Shown piece after piece: positions 46,197 to 59,224 of a DNA stretch of 64,000 nt. The position numbers and the translations under genes are program-made. Every line of letters begins with the position of its first letter. Position 1 is the stretch's first letter. Location: the NCBI GenBank assembly GCA_030762895.1, contig CM061067.1, forward strand, positions 170,126,518 through 170,190,517, read 5' to 3'. Source of the DNA: Sophora flavescens (Eukaryota; Streptophyta; Magnoliopsida; Fabales; Fabaceae). Below the pieces are notes generated by a model, which worked only from the letters and a program-made list of their open reading frames with translations, did not search any database and was not told the DNA's origin.

Positions 46197-49100
46197 AATA
46201 TGGAAATTCCCGAGCATCGAAAGTGGTTGTATAATAGACTTCTTCCAAATCGGGGGGGATTAAGAAGGGAATTTGTAGAAGGTGTCCGAGATTTTGTTAA
46301 CCAAGCAACTAGGCAACCTCAATATTCTCTTAATGGTAATACACTTAGGTGTCCTTGCAAAAAACATGGAAACAAAGCTTTCTTAACTCCGGATGAGGTT
46401 ATGGTTGATTTGTATAAGCATGGTTTCAAGCCAAGCTATTGGTGTTGGGATTCACATGGAGAAAGTTCGTTGAGTTCAAATGATAGAAATGCAAGCAATG
46501 CGAACGAAGAAGGTACATGTAGTTAGTCGTTAGGTGCTGAGCCACAAAGAAATCCATGTGAATCAATGATTTTTGATGCTGTTGGGCCAGAAATTATGGG
46601 CTAGATCGAGAGACACATGGAGGAGCCTCCAAATGGGGAAGCAAAGAAATTTTATGATTTGTTGCACTCTGCACAACGACCACTATGGGAAGGTTGTGTT
46701 GACCACTCAGAATTATCTATGGCTGTTAGAATGTTGAATATTAAAGTCGAAGGGAATATATCACAACAAACCTTTGATGATATACTTCAAGCTATGAAGG
46801 AAGGTATGCCTAAGGATAACTTGCTCGTCCCTAATTTTGATAGAGCGAAGAAGTTGGTATCAAAACTTGGGATGGGCAATAAACAAATAGATTGTTGCAT
46901 TAATAGTTGTATGTTGTACTACAAAGATGACCTAGTAAAAAAAGACTGTCGGTTTTGCCAAGCTCCACGGTACAAGGTAGGTAAGGGTGGTAAGGAGGTG
47001 CCTTTAAAGCGTATGCATTATCTACCACTCACACCCAGGTTAAAGAGATTATATGCTTATATGAACTCTGCACGTCATATGAGATGGCACTATGAGCATC
47101 AACAAGTTCAAGGTGTCCTCGAACACCCATCTGATGCATAAGCGTGGAAGCATTTTGATCAAACATATCCACAATTCTCTTCTGAATCACGCAATGTGAG
47201 ACTTGGATTATGTTCTGATGGATTCACTCCTTATGGTCAATCTGGTTCACAATATTCATGTTGGCCAGTAATTGTGACTCCTTACAACCTTCCTCCTTGG
47301 ATGTGTATGACAACTCCTTATTTGTTTTTGACCATGATCATTCCTGGTCCTCGTAATCCCAAAAGTAAGATATATTTGTATTTGCAGCCTTTGATTGATG
47401 AGCTAAAGTTATTGTGGGAAGAGGGCACTTTAACCTATGATATTTCTACAAAGAAAAATTTTGTAATGAGAGCTGCACTAATGTGGACAATTAATGATTT
47501 TCCTGCGTATGGAATGTTGTTTGGATGGATGACAGCAGGGAAATTGGCATGTCCATATTGCATGGAACACTCAAAGGCATTCCGACTGAAGCATGGTGGG
47601 AAGGCATCATGGTTTGATTGCCATAGATAATTCTTGCCAAATGATCACATATTTAGAAGAAATAAAGATGCATTTTACAAGAATAGGGTTGAGAGATCAG
47701 AACCGCCTCCTAGGTTGACTGGGGAGCAAATATGGCATCAAATTCATATGAAACCAAAGATAACCGAGTTTGTTCAAATTCAAATACCTGGGGTATGGAA
47801 TTGAGCATAATTGGACAAAGCGAAGTATATTTTGGGATTTACCGTATTGGAGCACTAATTTATTTCGCCATAATCTCGATGTAATGCATATTGAGAAAAA
47901 TGTATTTGACAATGTGTTTAACACTGTTATGGACATTCAAGGCAAGACTAAAGATAATTTAAAGGCAAGAATGGACTTGAGAGAGTATTGCAAACGCAAG
48001 GATTTAGAACAACATGAACAAAATAATGGGAGGATAAAAAAGCCCAAGGCAAACTACACATTTACTTTGGAACAGAAAAGAGCAATTTGTGAATGGGTGA
48101 AGGGTTTAAAGATGCCAGATGGATATGCTTCAAACTTGGCTAGATGTGTGGACATGAAGGAGGGAAAGTTACATGGAATGAAAAGTCACGATTGTCATGT
48201 GTTCATGGAACGTTTGCTTCCAATTGCTTTTAACACATTGCCAGAGCAAATATGGAAGGCTTTAACTGAGCTCAGTCAATTCTTTAGAGATTTATGCTCA
48301 ACATCGGTAAAGGTAGATGACCTTATTAGACTTGAACAAAATATTCCAATTGTGTTATGCAAACTAGAACGCATTTTCCCTCCTGGTTTTTTTGACTCAA
48401 TGGAACATTTACCTATTCACCTGTCATATGAAGCAAAGGTCGGTGGTCCAGTGCAATATAGATGGATGTACCCTTTTGAGAGGTATTGCCTCGTCACACT
48501 TGTAACAAAAAAAAAGTTTAGTTTATTGTGTTCTTTTGTAGTTTTTTTGTGTGTCCCTTTTAGTCTCACATGAAACCATTCTTTCTTTATGGTAGGTTCC
48601 TTCATCACCTTAAAAAGAAGGTTAAGAACAAGGCTCGTGTTGAAGGATCTATAATTGAGTCATACCTTATTGAGGAGATTTATCAATTTTGTACTTACTA
48701 TTTTGAGCCAAAAGTACAACCTTACCATACCAGCATTGGAAGAAAAGATTCTACGAGTGAAGATGATTTGGTACAATCGACCTTTTCCATTTTCAATTTG
48801 CCTGGCCGTTTTACTGGTGGATGCAAAACTCGTTTTTTGGAGGATAGGGAATTTACTGCTGCCATGAATCATATATTAATCGATTGCAATGAGATTCAAT
48901 CATATATTAAGTATGTACTTTTTAAAATGGACATACATCATTTGCTAATATAGTTTGACTAATGTCACGAATTTAATTGAATGAAATTCATGTAACAATA
49001 GGATATTTGTGGAGACATTGCGTATTGTTCATCCTAATATGAGTGATGAACAAGTTGATAAGTGCATTGAAGAAAACTTTGCAACATGGTTGAAAGATTA

Positions 49101-49962
49101 TGTAAGCCTTTATTTTGAAATAGATCTACATAGATACTATATTTTGAATGTAATTTTAGTAACACACTTATTGTTGAATGATTTTATGTAGGTTGACAAT
49201 CCTTCAAATAATGTGCTAGATTCAAATATACATGCCTTGTCATGGGGTCCTTTAAGAATTGTAAAAACTTGGCCTATTTACTTTGTGAATGGCTTCAAGT
49301 TTCACACAAAAGCATATTCAATTGGAAAGTCTACTATGAATTGTGGAGTATGTGTTAAAGGTACAGGATATGGTGAATATGAAAAAGACTTCTATGGCCA
49401 ACTTGAAGAAATTATCCAAATTGAAGATCCTGGATTACCATTAAAAAGGGTTGTGTTGTTCAAATGTGAGTGGTTTGATCCTACAATTGGTAGAGGAACA
49501 AAGGTGGATAAACAATATGGTATCGTTCAAGTTCGGCACAATAGACGTTATGGAAAATATGATCCGTTTATTGTTACACAAAAGGCAATTCAAGTGTATT
49601 TTGCTCCACATCCAATAAGAACTAGGAATAATGCAAATTGGTGGTTTGTAATCAAAACCAAAGCTAGGGGTGTGATTGAGGATCAACAAATTGGTGACTT
49701 TGCATATCAAGAGGATTTCACAAATCAAAATTTGGGTCACATCTCAATTGACCTTGATATACCTATTACATTACTAGATGATGATGGAAGATTTGATGAG
49801 GTTGATGGATTTTATGATGGTGGCCATAATTTTATCAATGATGATGATGATGATGATGATGATTATGATGATGACAATGACGATAGTGAGGAGGAGGAGA
49901 CGATGAATGATGTGCTAGATGAAGATGAAGAGTTTAGTGATCCAAGTGACAATGAGGAATAA
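46197..49962 (+). pseudogene. TNPD-type CACTA transposase (CACTA-2)
   Basis: Domains in order: transposase-associated N-terminal domain (about 46200-46460, with CPCKKHGNKAF); TNP2 transposase (about 46900-47950, with LGLCSDGFTPYG, INDFPAYGML and DVMHIEKNV); DUF4218 (about 48100-48900, with HDCHVFMERLLP); DUF4216 (about 49250-49650). It ends with a long Asp/Glu tail (49830-49960). Exons continue after GT-AG introns at about 48484-48597, 48910-49000 and 49100-49191. It would cut and rejoin transposon ends in the nucleus. Stops at 46524, 46602, 47139 and 47628 and a frameshift near 47790 disable this copy. Confidence 0.93.
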
Positions 49963-50157
49963 ATTTATAGTTGTTTTGATGTACTGGTTTTTTAATGGTC
50001 TCGTATGTATGTTTTTTATGACATATTCTGGTTTGGGTATAATTACTGTTTTGGTTAATCTTTAACACTTGTGCTTAAGTTTTGCTCTTTTTTTCATAAA
50101 TAAATATGCTTTTCTTATCATAAAATATTATATATGTAAATGTATTTGTCATTTTAG

Positions 50158-52017
50158 ATGTCAGGTAGAGGTACCAATAGAGGTGGAAGGACTTTGTCCT
50201 CTCGAGGTCGACGCTCATCTAGTAGAGGTGGAATTGCTGTACAAGTTGCACCTATATTACCACTAACCATACCATCTACACAAGTACCCACAAATCCATC
50301 ATTATCACATGTCTTGCCTACACCATCACCACATGTGAACACGACATCGGTATCACCATCACCATCACCATCACCAACCCCAACCACAACCCAAATACCA
50401 TCACCACATGTGAACACTACATCATCACCATCAGTATCACCATCACCATCACCATCACCATCACCAACCCAAATACCATCACCACCATCTAGTCTACCTC
50501 AAACTCCTAAACAAACTTTGCCAAATACTCAATCATCCATCATCGAATCTCAGGTTGATGGACATGTTGATCAAGAATGTCTTCTAGAAATAAAGCCTTA
50601 TGGAGATGAGTAAGTACAACAATATTATTAAGCGAATGCTATGAACTTATAGTTTTGTAAAGTATGATTAACGTGCATATATTTCTTACAATGTCTTTTA
50701 TACTAACAGGTTTAATCCATCATCTACTGTTCGTTTCTTAACTGCTGCCATTAAGAGCAAGTTAGATTGGTTTTGTCCTACTTGGGGACATTCAACTACT
50801 GATATGCGAGATTTGTGGTTTAAAGAATTTAAGGTAAATATGATATTAGATAATTAATATATGTCATTAATATGTTGTATCAAAGATGGTTTGCAGAATT
50901 TATGGTTTCTTACATATCATATCAATTTTATTTTCTTTCGTAGAAGAACTGTAGATGGGAACCAAAATATGATGCAAGGATTCGTCAAATTTTTGACATC
51001 AAGGGAGAAGCTCGATTTAGGAGTATTATGTATGAAGAGAGGAAAAAATATGAAAAAAGTCAAGAATACAAGCCAAAGTACATTCCTATACCAATACGGA
51101 ATCAACTAATACATTATTGGGCATCAGATAAGAAGTTTAAGAATTTGTCTGTGGCAAACACTGCAAATCGTGCTTCAAATGAAGGTAGCTCTATGCATAC
51201 TGGTGGTTCTATATCTATGGGTGAGCATGCACGTAGAATGGTAAGACACTTGAAATTGTTTGCTTGAGTATTTAATTTTATGAACTATTGTGAATTTTCT
51301 CATTGAAGTTATGACAAAGTGTAGGAGGTAGCTACACAGGTCAAACCTTCCATAGAAGAAGTGTTTGCTAAATGCCATTTGAAAAATGACAACACTTGGG
51401 TTGATAATAGATCTGAGAATACGATGGTATGTGGTGTTAACTTTAATTTTTCTATAACTTTTGTTGCATGCATGGTTCAAAATTGTTTGTTAGTGAAATG
51501 ACTAACAAAAGTCAAACTGTAATGTTTTGTAGGGAAATTTTAAAAAGAGAAAATCAGAGCTTTCAATTATTGTCATTGTGTCAACATGAGGATGGTGACG
51601 GGTTGTCTTGTGAAAGCCAAAATATGCCAGATGACTTGACTATTTGGAAAGAAGTAGTTCCTAAAGGCAAAAAAGGGACATTATATGGTCTAGGTTCTAT
51701 AGGAACAAATATCTCTTCAAAGTATCTTTGTCAATTCATCCTCAAGTGCATCTAAGGACACAAACATGGAACAAGAGCTAGTAAAGTGGCAGGAAAAGGT
51801 TAAAGAGCAAGAACTTATAAATCAAGAGCAAAAGCGTAAGTTGGAGGAGCAACAAAAGAGGATTGAATCAACTGAAAGTTTGGTTGTTGCTTTATTTGGA
51901 AAGTTAAATATGCCACTACCTCCAAACTTTGTTTCTGCGACAACTATGCAAGATGGATCAAATGAGACTAGTGAGCCCTCTAATGGCGACAATGATGATA
52001 ATTTTAATGTTGATTGA
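50158..52017 (+). CDS. TNPA-like protein (plant transposase Ptta/En/Spm domain), CACTA-2
   Basis: ATG 50158 opens an Arg/Gly-rich start (MSGRGTNRGGRTLSSRGRR) and a Ser-Pro repeat from a (CCATCA)n tract (50345-50470). Further exons at about 50711-50833, 50943-51240, 51325-51426 and 51595-52017. The block with MHTGGSISMGEHARRM, then VKPSIEEVFAKCHL and DNTWVDNRSENTM matches the plant Ptta/En/Spm transposase family (Transposase_24), thought to bind subterminal repeats and assist TNPD. A predicted coiled coil (about 51766-51890) lies near the C-terminus, allowing dimers. I see no clear in-frame stop in these exons, so this gene looks better kept than the TNPD gene. Exon borders are by eye. Confidence 0.78.
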
Positions 52018-52494
52018 TGGCTTTGATCTAGATTTGTGAATCCTTAAATGTCTCTACTTTGTTTTGATTTAATATAGATTGATGACACCTTGATGACACT
52101 AGTTAGTTTTATGTTGTTTTAGATCGATAAACATATTACTCTAGTTTGTGTTACTTTGTTATTGACTAATGAGTACTTTGATCATAGTGGTTTGTTTTAT
52201 TGTGCTAGAACTAGAATGATGAAACACTTATATGAATTTAGTTTATGTGATTGATCTTGACTATTAGGTAAAAATATTAACAGGTATACTTGATTGTTCT
52301 TCATAGGTTAATGTCTTGTTTGAAATTTGTTCAAATATGTCAAAATTTTCAATTCAGTTTTATCTCAATCTGTGTGAAACTAAAACTTGAATAATAATTT
52401 TGATATTTCATCTCAATGTTGTTTCAAAAGTAAATTAAGCCAATTTATAAATTTGAGTCAATTTCCTTTATAAAAAAAATATTTTTTATTAAAT
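52018..52494. other. 3' flank of the TNPA gene
   Basis: AT-rich sequence, presumably 3' UTR and spacer before the subterminal repeats. No other feature seen. Confidence 0.5.
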
Positions 52495-52984
52495 TTGTTC
52501 AAAATCCGTCTCAAAAGGATAAACGTTTCTGTCTTAAATCCGTGCGAAAAGAGGATTCGATAAATTTATTTATTTAATCCGTGGGAAATCTGTCCCAAAT
52601 AAAATCACAACATCCGTCCCAAATCCGTTGGAAAACAAAAATAAATCTGTCCGAAATTCGTTCGAACAATAACCAATAAAATCACAACATCCATCCCAAA
52701 TCCGTTGGAAAACAAAAATAAACCTGTCCGAAATTCGTCCGAACAATAACCAAAATCCGGATTTGCACGTTGTCCATATTCCGTCCGCAATCCGTCTGTC
52801 AATATTTTCGGACAGAATTTGGGACGGATTTTATAATTTCCAACAAGGCTTTTTCAGACGGGTGTCATTCCGTCCGAAATCCATCCAGAATGAATTATCC
52901 GTCCGAAATCCGTAGGAAACTTGTCCAATTTTCGTCTGAAATCCGTCTGTAAATCTGTCCGAAAAAGATGGATTTCTAGTAGTG
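52495..52984. repeat. CACTA-2 right subterminal repeats and terminus
   Basis: TCCGTCC / GGACGGA words with AAAACAAAAATAAATCTGTC spacers and an end CTAGTAGTG, near-identical in order to the right end of CACTA-1. Confidence 0.88.
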
Positions 52985-54100
52985 TTCCCCGAGCTCTGTG
53001 GGTGACATTCGATAAGGAGCAATCGATATCGGTCCAGTTCCCGGACCTAGATCGATAGAGAATTCAATTTCCCTTCCCGGTGGTAATCCTGGCACATCAG
53101 AAGGAAACACCTCCGGAAAGTCTCTACAATCGGTATAGCACTCAAACTAACTTCCTCCTCGACATATAAGCTTGTTAAAAGTAAGCATTTATGATCTTTT
53201 TCCTTCGAGAAAGACCTCATCAAATAGGCAGATAGAAATCTAGAAATTTCGGAATTCGGAAAAACTAGGTTCTTATGAGAACAGTCTAAAAACACATGAT
53301 TAGAAGACAACCAATCCATGCCCAAAATCACATCTAGTTGTATTAAGGGTAGGCAGATCAGATCAACAAGAAAGTGTCGATCTTGAATGACAATCGGACA
53401 ATTCAAGCATACTGAATTAACCGTAACAGGTTCAGCAGTAGGTGTGGAGACAATTAAATCATATGGTAATAAAGTAAAAGGTAAGGTAAAAAGTCTCACA
53501 CAATCATTTGAGATGAAGGAATGAGTTGCACCCGAATCGAAAAGCACTGTTAAGAGGTTACCAGTTAGTTCACAAGTACCTTTCATGAGATCTTTGGAGT
53601 TCGAGGCCTCGGCACCACTCATAGTAAAAACTCTTCCTTTAGCTGTTGGTTTTGAAACTCTGGCACTGTTGACTGTGGGTTCCTGCTTCTTCACCTTACA
53701 GTCCTTTGCTAAGTGTCTCATCCGATCACAGTTGAAGCATTTCATCCCTCTCACGGGACATACATCAGCTAAGTGGGTCGGATCTCCACATTTAAAACAC
53801 CTCCTCCCTTGACTATTGCCTTGACTCCTCTGGTTAACACTTCTGGTGGCTGAAGCAACTGGGCAGTACTATTGGTGGCTCCAATTGTTCCCAGTTGGTC
53901 TAGAGTATGGCTTCTTCTGGGCTTGTCTCCCTTTCTGGCCATGGTTCCTTGTTCGTGAGGGTCCCCCAACATTTCCTCGATTGTCCCTTCATTTCCGCAT
54001 CTGTTCTACTTTTCTACATTTCTCCACAAAAGCTTGAAGATTCCTAATCTCCAGGGGCAGTACCGAGTCTCTGATTTCGTACCACAATCCTCCTCCAAAC
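52985..54100 (-). pseudogene. Chromovirus gag C-terminus and protease
   Basis: Minus strand, between CACTA-3 and CACTA-2. The gag end (about 54100-53800, with a VLPLEIRNLQAFVEKC-like segment) is frameshifted. A zinc knuckle CFNCDRMRHLAKDC lies at about 53740. The aspartic protease has an intact LFDSGATHSFIS at about 53520 and an ILGMDWL segment at about 53320. The frame stops near 53047, before the RT linker that runs to 52985. It belongs with 41313-44060 and 59593-60065 as one split gene. Confidence 0.9.
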
Positions 54101-54119
54101 CACTAGTGGAAAATATACA

Positions 54120-55090
54120 TTAGACGGTAAAGGTTTACGTCAGTTAACCAAAAACTAGACGTTAAAAAGGGGGCGGTGGCAGTTTTGTAAATATCAGACT
54201 TCATTAATTCACTGTTAACGTCAGTTATTTTAAGGACTGACGTTAAAAGTGAGGCGGTGGCAGTTTTGTAAATATTAAATCACTATTTGCATCAGTTGTT
54301 TAAAGAACTGACGTTAAAAGTGTTTTGCAAGAATTATTAACACTTTTAACGTCAGTTGTTTATAAAACTGACGTCAGAAGTGTGATTTTTACTTCAGTTA
54401 AATAAATAACTGACGTAAATAATCAACTCATTCCTATCTTTCTTTCGTTGTCATCTCCCTGTTGTCACTCTTAACGCAGATCATCACTCCATATAGTGCA
54501 GTTTATTTCTAATCTTTTTTTTAAAAAAGTTTATTTTTAATCTTAATTAATTAGCTTGAATTAGTAAACAAATTCTTGTGCAAGGAATGAATGTTTTTGC
54601 AGAGTAGCAGAGTAGTCAAAGGAATGAATGTTTTTGCAGAAACTTATACACTGTTAACGTCAGTTGTTGAATAAAACTGAAGTTAAAAGTGTTTTTAAAA
54701 TAAAAAATATTTATTTTTAACGTCTGTTGTTTATACAATTGATATTAAAAGTGTGATTTTTACTTCAGTTAAATAAATAGCTGACGTAAATAATCCTATA
54801 TCCCTATCTGAAATGCCCTGTTGTCACTCAATTAACACAGGTCTTAGAGCCATTTTGTGAAGGAATAGAAATATAGAGGAAAAGAAGAGGCAGATACATG
54901 ATCGATACGTAAGAATGTTACTTTATATAGAGAATGATTTTTACACAATACTTTTAACGTCAGTTGTATTCAACAACGGACGTTAAAAGTGTTTTTTTTT
55001 AAAAATATTAATATTTAACGTCAGTTTGTTAATAAAACTGACGTTAAAAAATTAGTTGTAACGTCAGTTGTTTAATACAACTGACGTTAA
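54120..55090. repeat. CACTA-3 left subterminal array
   Basis: Many inverted pairs of TTAACGTCAGTT and AACTGACGTTAA with short AT spacers, in several sub-blocks. Each unit carries a TGACGT core. The region also holds AT-rich spacer and no gene. Confidence 0.88.
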
Positions 55091-55824
55091 ATGTTGATTT
55101 ATATACACTCGCGCGCCTTCTGCACTTCGCTCTGTACGTACGTCTCTTTTCTCTTTTCATCACGCTCAACCCTAAATCACTCTCAACCCTCACTCTCACT
55201 CTCACCCAAAGACGAACCCTAATCGCGAGCTCATCTCCACCGCAACCACCGCGAGGGCTTCTTCGCCACCACCGTGAGGTACACTATTAACCCTAACTCT
55301 GTCTTTCCATTCATTCTTTGCAATAACTTGACATACATCTATCTTTCCCCTTCCCGCGCACTAACTCTCCTTGTCCCTCTGCTCTCAGTAACCACATCGA
55401 ACGTTGGCCACCACTCGAGCTCCCCTCCCCACCACCACGCGAGCACCTATTTCTGGTGAGTATTTAGGGCACATTTTTGTATTTTTGGTTTTGAGTGTAT
55501 GTTGAAACTGTAGTCTCAGTAGTTGAAACTTGAAACCGTGAGTTTGAGTTGTTTGGAATGTACGTCTCTGTTTTTGGTTTTGAGTGCATGTTGCTCTCTG
55601 TTGGTTGATCTGTCACGGCCGTGATGCTAATCACGGCTAGGCCGTGATCAGTTCTGCCTGTGATGGCATGGTCTGTTCAGTTGGCACGTTACGGCCGTGA
55701 TGGACATCACTGCCAGGCCGTGACCAGTGCTTGGCAATTAATCTTTAAAAACTATAGTTTTCAATCTCCCGTATTGTCCTTATATTGGATATATGTTTTG
55801 TATATCTACAGGACCTATCTAGTT
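55091..55824 (+). promoter_or_regulatory. CACTA-3 leader region with palindrome array
   Basis: A CT-rich stretch (55130-55450) resembles a 5' leader. At 55612-55725 two blocks of the TCACGGCCGTGA palindrome motif occur, followed by an intron-like T-rich stretch and an acceptor CTACAG near 55811. The frame upstream of ATG 55825 is open to 55660 but low in quality, so I place the start at 55825. Confidence 0.5.
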
Positions 55825-58800
55825 ATGGATCGTAGTTGGATGGTTTGTAAGCGTACTAGTGCTGAGTATTTGAAGGGGGTGGGAGAATTTATAGAATTTG
55901 CTCAAAGGAATGTTCCTAATAGTAATGGAATGTTCTGTTGTCCTTGTGTCAAGTGTTTGAATACGAGGAAATGTACGGTGAAGGATATACGTACTCATTT
56001 GATTTGTGAAGGGATTTGCTTGAGTTATACAAGATGGATATGGCATGGTGATATGTTGTTGAGTAGTAATACGGCGAGTGTCTCCCAAAGTGAGGACGTT
56101 GACGTAGATATGGAGGATGATCGAGTAGAGGACATGATCCGTGATATTGGACAAGAATCTTTTCATCGAGCTCATGTGTATGATAGGTTGTGCGGTGATG
56201 CGGATAAGCCTTTATATCCAGGGTGTACTACTCATACACGGTTGTCGGCGGTGCTAAAATTGGTTTGTGTGAAGGCGAGAAATGGTTGGACCGATAAAAG
56301 CTTCACGGAATTGCTTGAAGTGTTGAAAGACTTGCTTCCGGAGGACAACACATTGCATGACCGTAACTATGAGGCCAAGAAGGTATTGTGTCCTATGGGT
56401 ATGGAGTATAAGAAGATACACGCATGCCCCAATGATTGCATATTGTACACCGGTGTTCATGAAGACAATCACGATTGCCCCAAATGTGGGTTATCACGAT
56501 ACAAAGTGAAGGGTGGTGAAGATGATGATGATCTTGATGATGTGAGAAAAAAGGGTCCTCCTGTGAAGGTGTTGTGGTATCTTCCAATAATTCCAAGGTT
56601 CAAGCGATTGTTTGCCAATGCAAAAGATGCGAAGAATCTTAGATGGCATAATGATGAGAGGAAACGTGATGGAAAGGTTCGTCATCCTGCCGATTCTATT
56701 CAATGGAAGAATATCGATACTATGTTTCCGGATTTCGCCGATGAACCAAGAAACCTAAGGCTTGGACTTGCTACAGATGGAATGAATCCTTATGGTAACA
56801 TGAGTAGTATTCATAGTTCATGGCCTGTTCTGTTGGTAATTTACAACATGCCCCCTTGGTTGTGCATGAAGCGCAAATACATGATGTTGTCTATGATGAT
56901 TTCGGGCCCAAAGCAACCGGGAAATGACTTAGATGTTTATCTAGGTCCCTTGATTGAAGACTTGAAAACGTTATGGGTGGAAGGTGTTGATGTAGTTGAT
57001 GGGTATTCTCATGAGACTTTCAAGCTTCGTGCCATGTTATTTTGCACCATCAACGACTTTCCAGCATACGGTAACTTGTCCGGGTACAGTGTCAAGGGGC
57101 ATAAAGCATGCCCTATATGTGAAGAAGGCACATGCTACACTCAGTTGCATCATGGAAAGAAGACGGTTTACCTTGGGCATCGGAGATTTCTTAGACGTGA
57201 TCACCCATATCGTAAGATGAAAAAAGCTTTTAATGGATGCCAAGAGACAGAAGAAGCGCTGGCGGCCTTAATTGGAGAGCAGGTTTATCAGAGGGTAAAG
57301 GACATCGATGTTTTATTCGGCAAGTCCAAAAAGAAAGGTAAAGCTGCTGAGAAAAACATATGGAAGAAGAGGTCGATATTCTTTGATCTTCCATACTGGC
57401 GCAAGCTTGATGTCAGACACTGCATTGATGTGATGCATGTGGAGAAAAATGTGTGTGATAGTGTGATCGGGACGCTTCTCAACATTCAGGGCAAGACAAA
57501 GGATGGTGTGAATGCTCGTCTCGACCTCGTTGCTATGGGTATACGAGAGCAGTTAGCTCTAGTTGTTGAGGATGGTAAGCGGACTTATTTGCCGCCAGCA
57601 TGTCATACTTTGTCAAAAAAAGAGAGACAAAGTTTCATGGGTGTCTTCGTGGCATCAAAGTTCCACATGGTTACTCTTCAAATATGAAGAGGCTTGTCTC
57701 TAGTGATCTTAAATTGGTTGGCTTGAAGTCTCATGATTGTCACATCTTGATGCAACAACTTCTGCCCGTTGCTATTCGTGGTATTGCTACAAAAAATGTG
57801 AGACATGCCATTACTCGGTTGTGCTCATTCTTCAATTCTATATGTAGCAAAGTCGTTGACCCCGTATGTTGGATGACTTGGAAGTTGAGGCTGCTACAAT
57901 CTTGTGCCAATTGGAGATGTATTTTCCTCCTTCCTTTTTCTACATAATGGTTCACTTAATTGTTCATTTGGTGAGGGAGATTAGATTATGTGGGCCGGTT
58001 TTTCTGAGATGGATGTACCCAGTTGAGCGCTACATGAAGATCTTGAAAGGGTACGTGAAGAATCCTCATCGTCCGAAAGCATCTATTGTTCAAAGGTATG
58101 TTGCGTAAAGAAGCTATTGAGTTTTGTTCGGACTACCTTCATAACACGGATCCTATAGGGGTTCCTAAGCCTCGGCATGATGAGATCAGATGTCAAGGTA
58201 AGGGTACACGTGGCTTAAGAATTAATAGGAAGGATCGGGAGGAAGTGCTTCAAGCACATTTGTATGTATTGAACAACATCGAATGTGTTCAGCCTTTCTT
58301 ATTTGAACATAAAAGAAAAGTCAATCAAGAAAACCCTCGAATGAGCGAAAGGTGGTTGTTGAACAAGCATAACAAGACTTTCTTACCATGGTTCAAGGAA
58401 GAAATGCTTAAGGATGGTAGTACAGCTTCTGATGACGTAAAATGGCTAGCACGTGGGCCTAACTTCAACGTCATATGTTGGAGCGGATACGACATAAATA
58501 ACTTTTCCTTTTATACAAAGGAACAAGATAACAAGAGTACCATGCAAAATAGTGGGGTTATGATCATGGCCGAAGCAATGCACTTCTCTAGTGCAAAGGA
58601 CACAAAACCCGTTACAGCACCGAGACCTTACTTTGGATATATTGAAGATATTTGGGTGCTCGATTACACTAAGCTTACGGTGCCAGTATTTAAATGTAAG
58701 TGGGTTGATAGTAACGGTGGTGTACAAACCGACGAATTGGGGTTCACATTGGTAGACCTCAACAAGTTAGGTCATATAAATGAGCCTTTCATAATGGCTT

Positions 58801-58907
58801 CCCAAGAAAAACAAGTGTTCTACATCACTGATCCTTCTAACAAAAGGTTGTCCGTGGTTCTCCAAGGAAAAAGCATGTATAATGGTAGTGATGAAAATGA
58901 AGATTGA
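55825..58907 (+). pseudogene. TNPD-type CACTA transposase (CACTA-3)
   Basis: The start ATG 55825 (MDRSWMVCKRTSAEYLKGV) matches the usual N-terminus of CACTA TNP2 proteins. Domains: transposase-associated (about 55830-56060, with CPCVKC), TNP2 (about 56400-57480, with LGLATDGMNPYG, INDFPAYGNL and DVMHVEKNV), DUF4218 (about 57600-58110, with HDCHILMQQLLP) and DUF4216 (about 58560-58860). Frame changes near 57630, 57865 and 58105 break an otherwise single-exon-like coding region; the 57687 and 57947 stops are consequences. It ends at 58905-58907. The N-terminal 600 codons are intact. It would act on its own family termini rather than on those of CACTA-1/2. Confidence 0.93.
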
Positions 58908-59224
58908 AATCTTGATATTCCTGAGACTCCTTCTTTTTCAACAAACATGCCTACTATAATCGAGGAGACACAGGTGGACGATGTACATGCCACTCATGAT
59001 GATCATCACGAAGGGATATTGATATAGGTAGTTTAAACTTAGTATACATTTATAACCTATGTTAATAAATATATATTGTTTTGAACAAGCATACATATGG
59101 ATCATTGTTCCATTTTTCCTTTGCAATTCTGTAATGTGTGTGATATTACGTGTTCTACCGGATATTTACTTGAATGCGAGGATGGCTGAGGGGAGTGATA
59201 TTTTAAAACTGAATTTAAAAAAAA
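58908..59224. other. 3' flank of CACTA-3 TNPD
   Basis: AT-rich; no second gene seen before the right subterminal array. Confidence 0.5.

Larger units (their letters stand above)
44061..52984 (+). mobile_element. CACTA-2: coding CACTA element with TNPD and TNPA genes
   Basis: Left terminus CACTACTAGAAAAC, right terminus TTTCTAGTAGTG, 8924 bp. Flanks TTC at 44058-44060 and TTC at 52985-52987 are the exact 3-bp duplication. It sits inside the RT region of the minus-strand chromovirus. Subterminal arrays at 44061-44400 and about 52495-52984 match those of CACTA-1. It carries the two classic CACTA genes in the same direction, transposase first. Confidence 0.94.
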
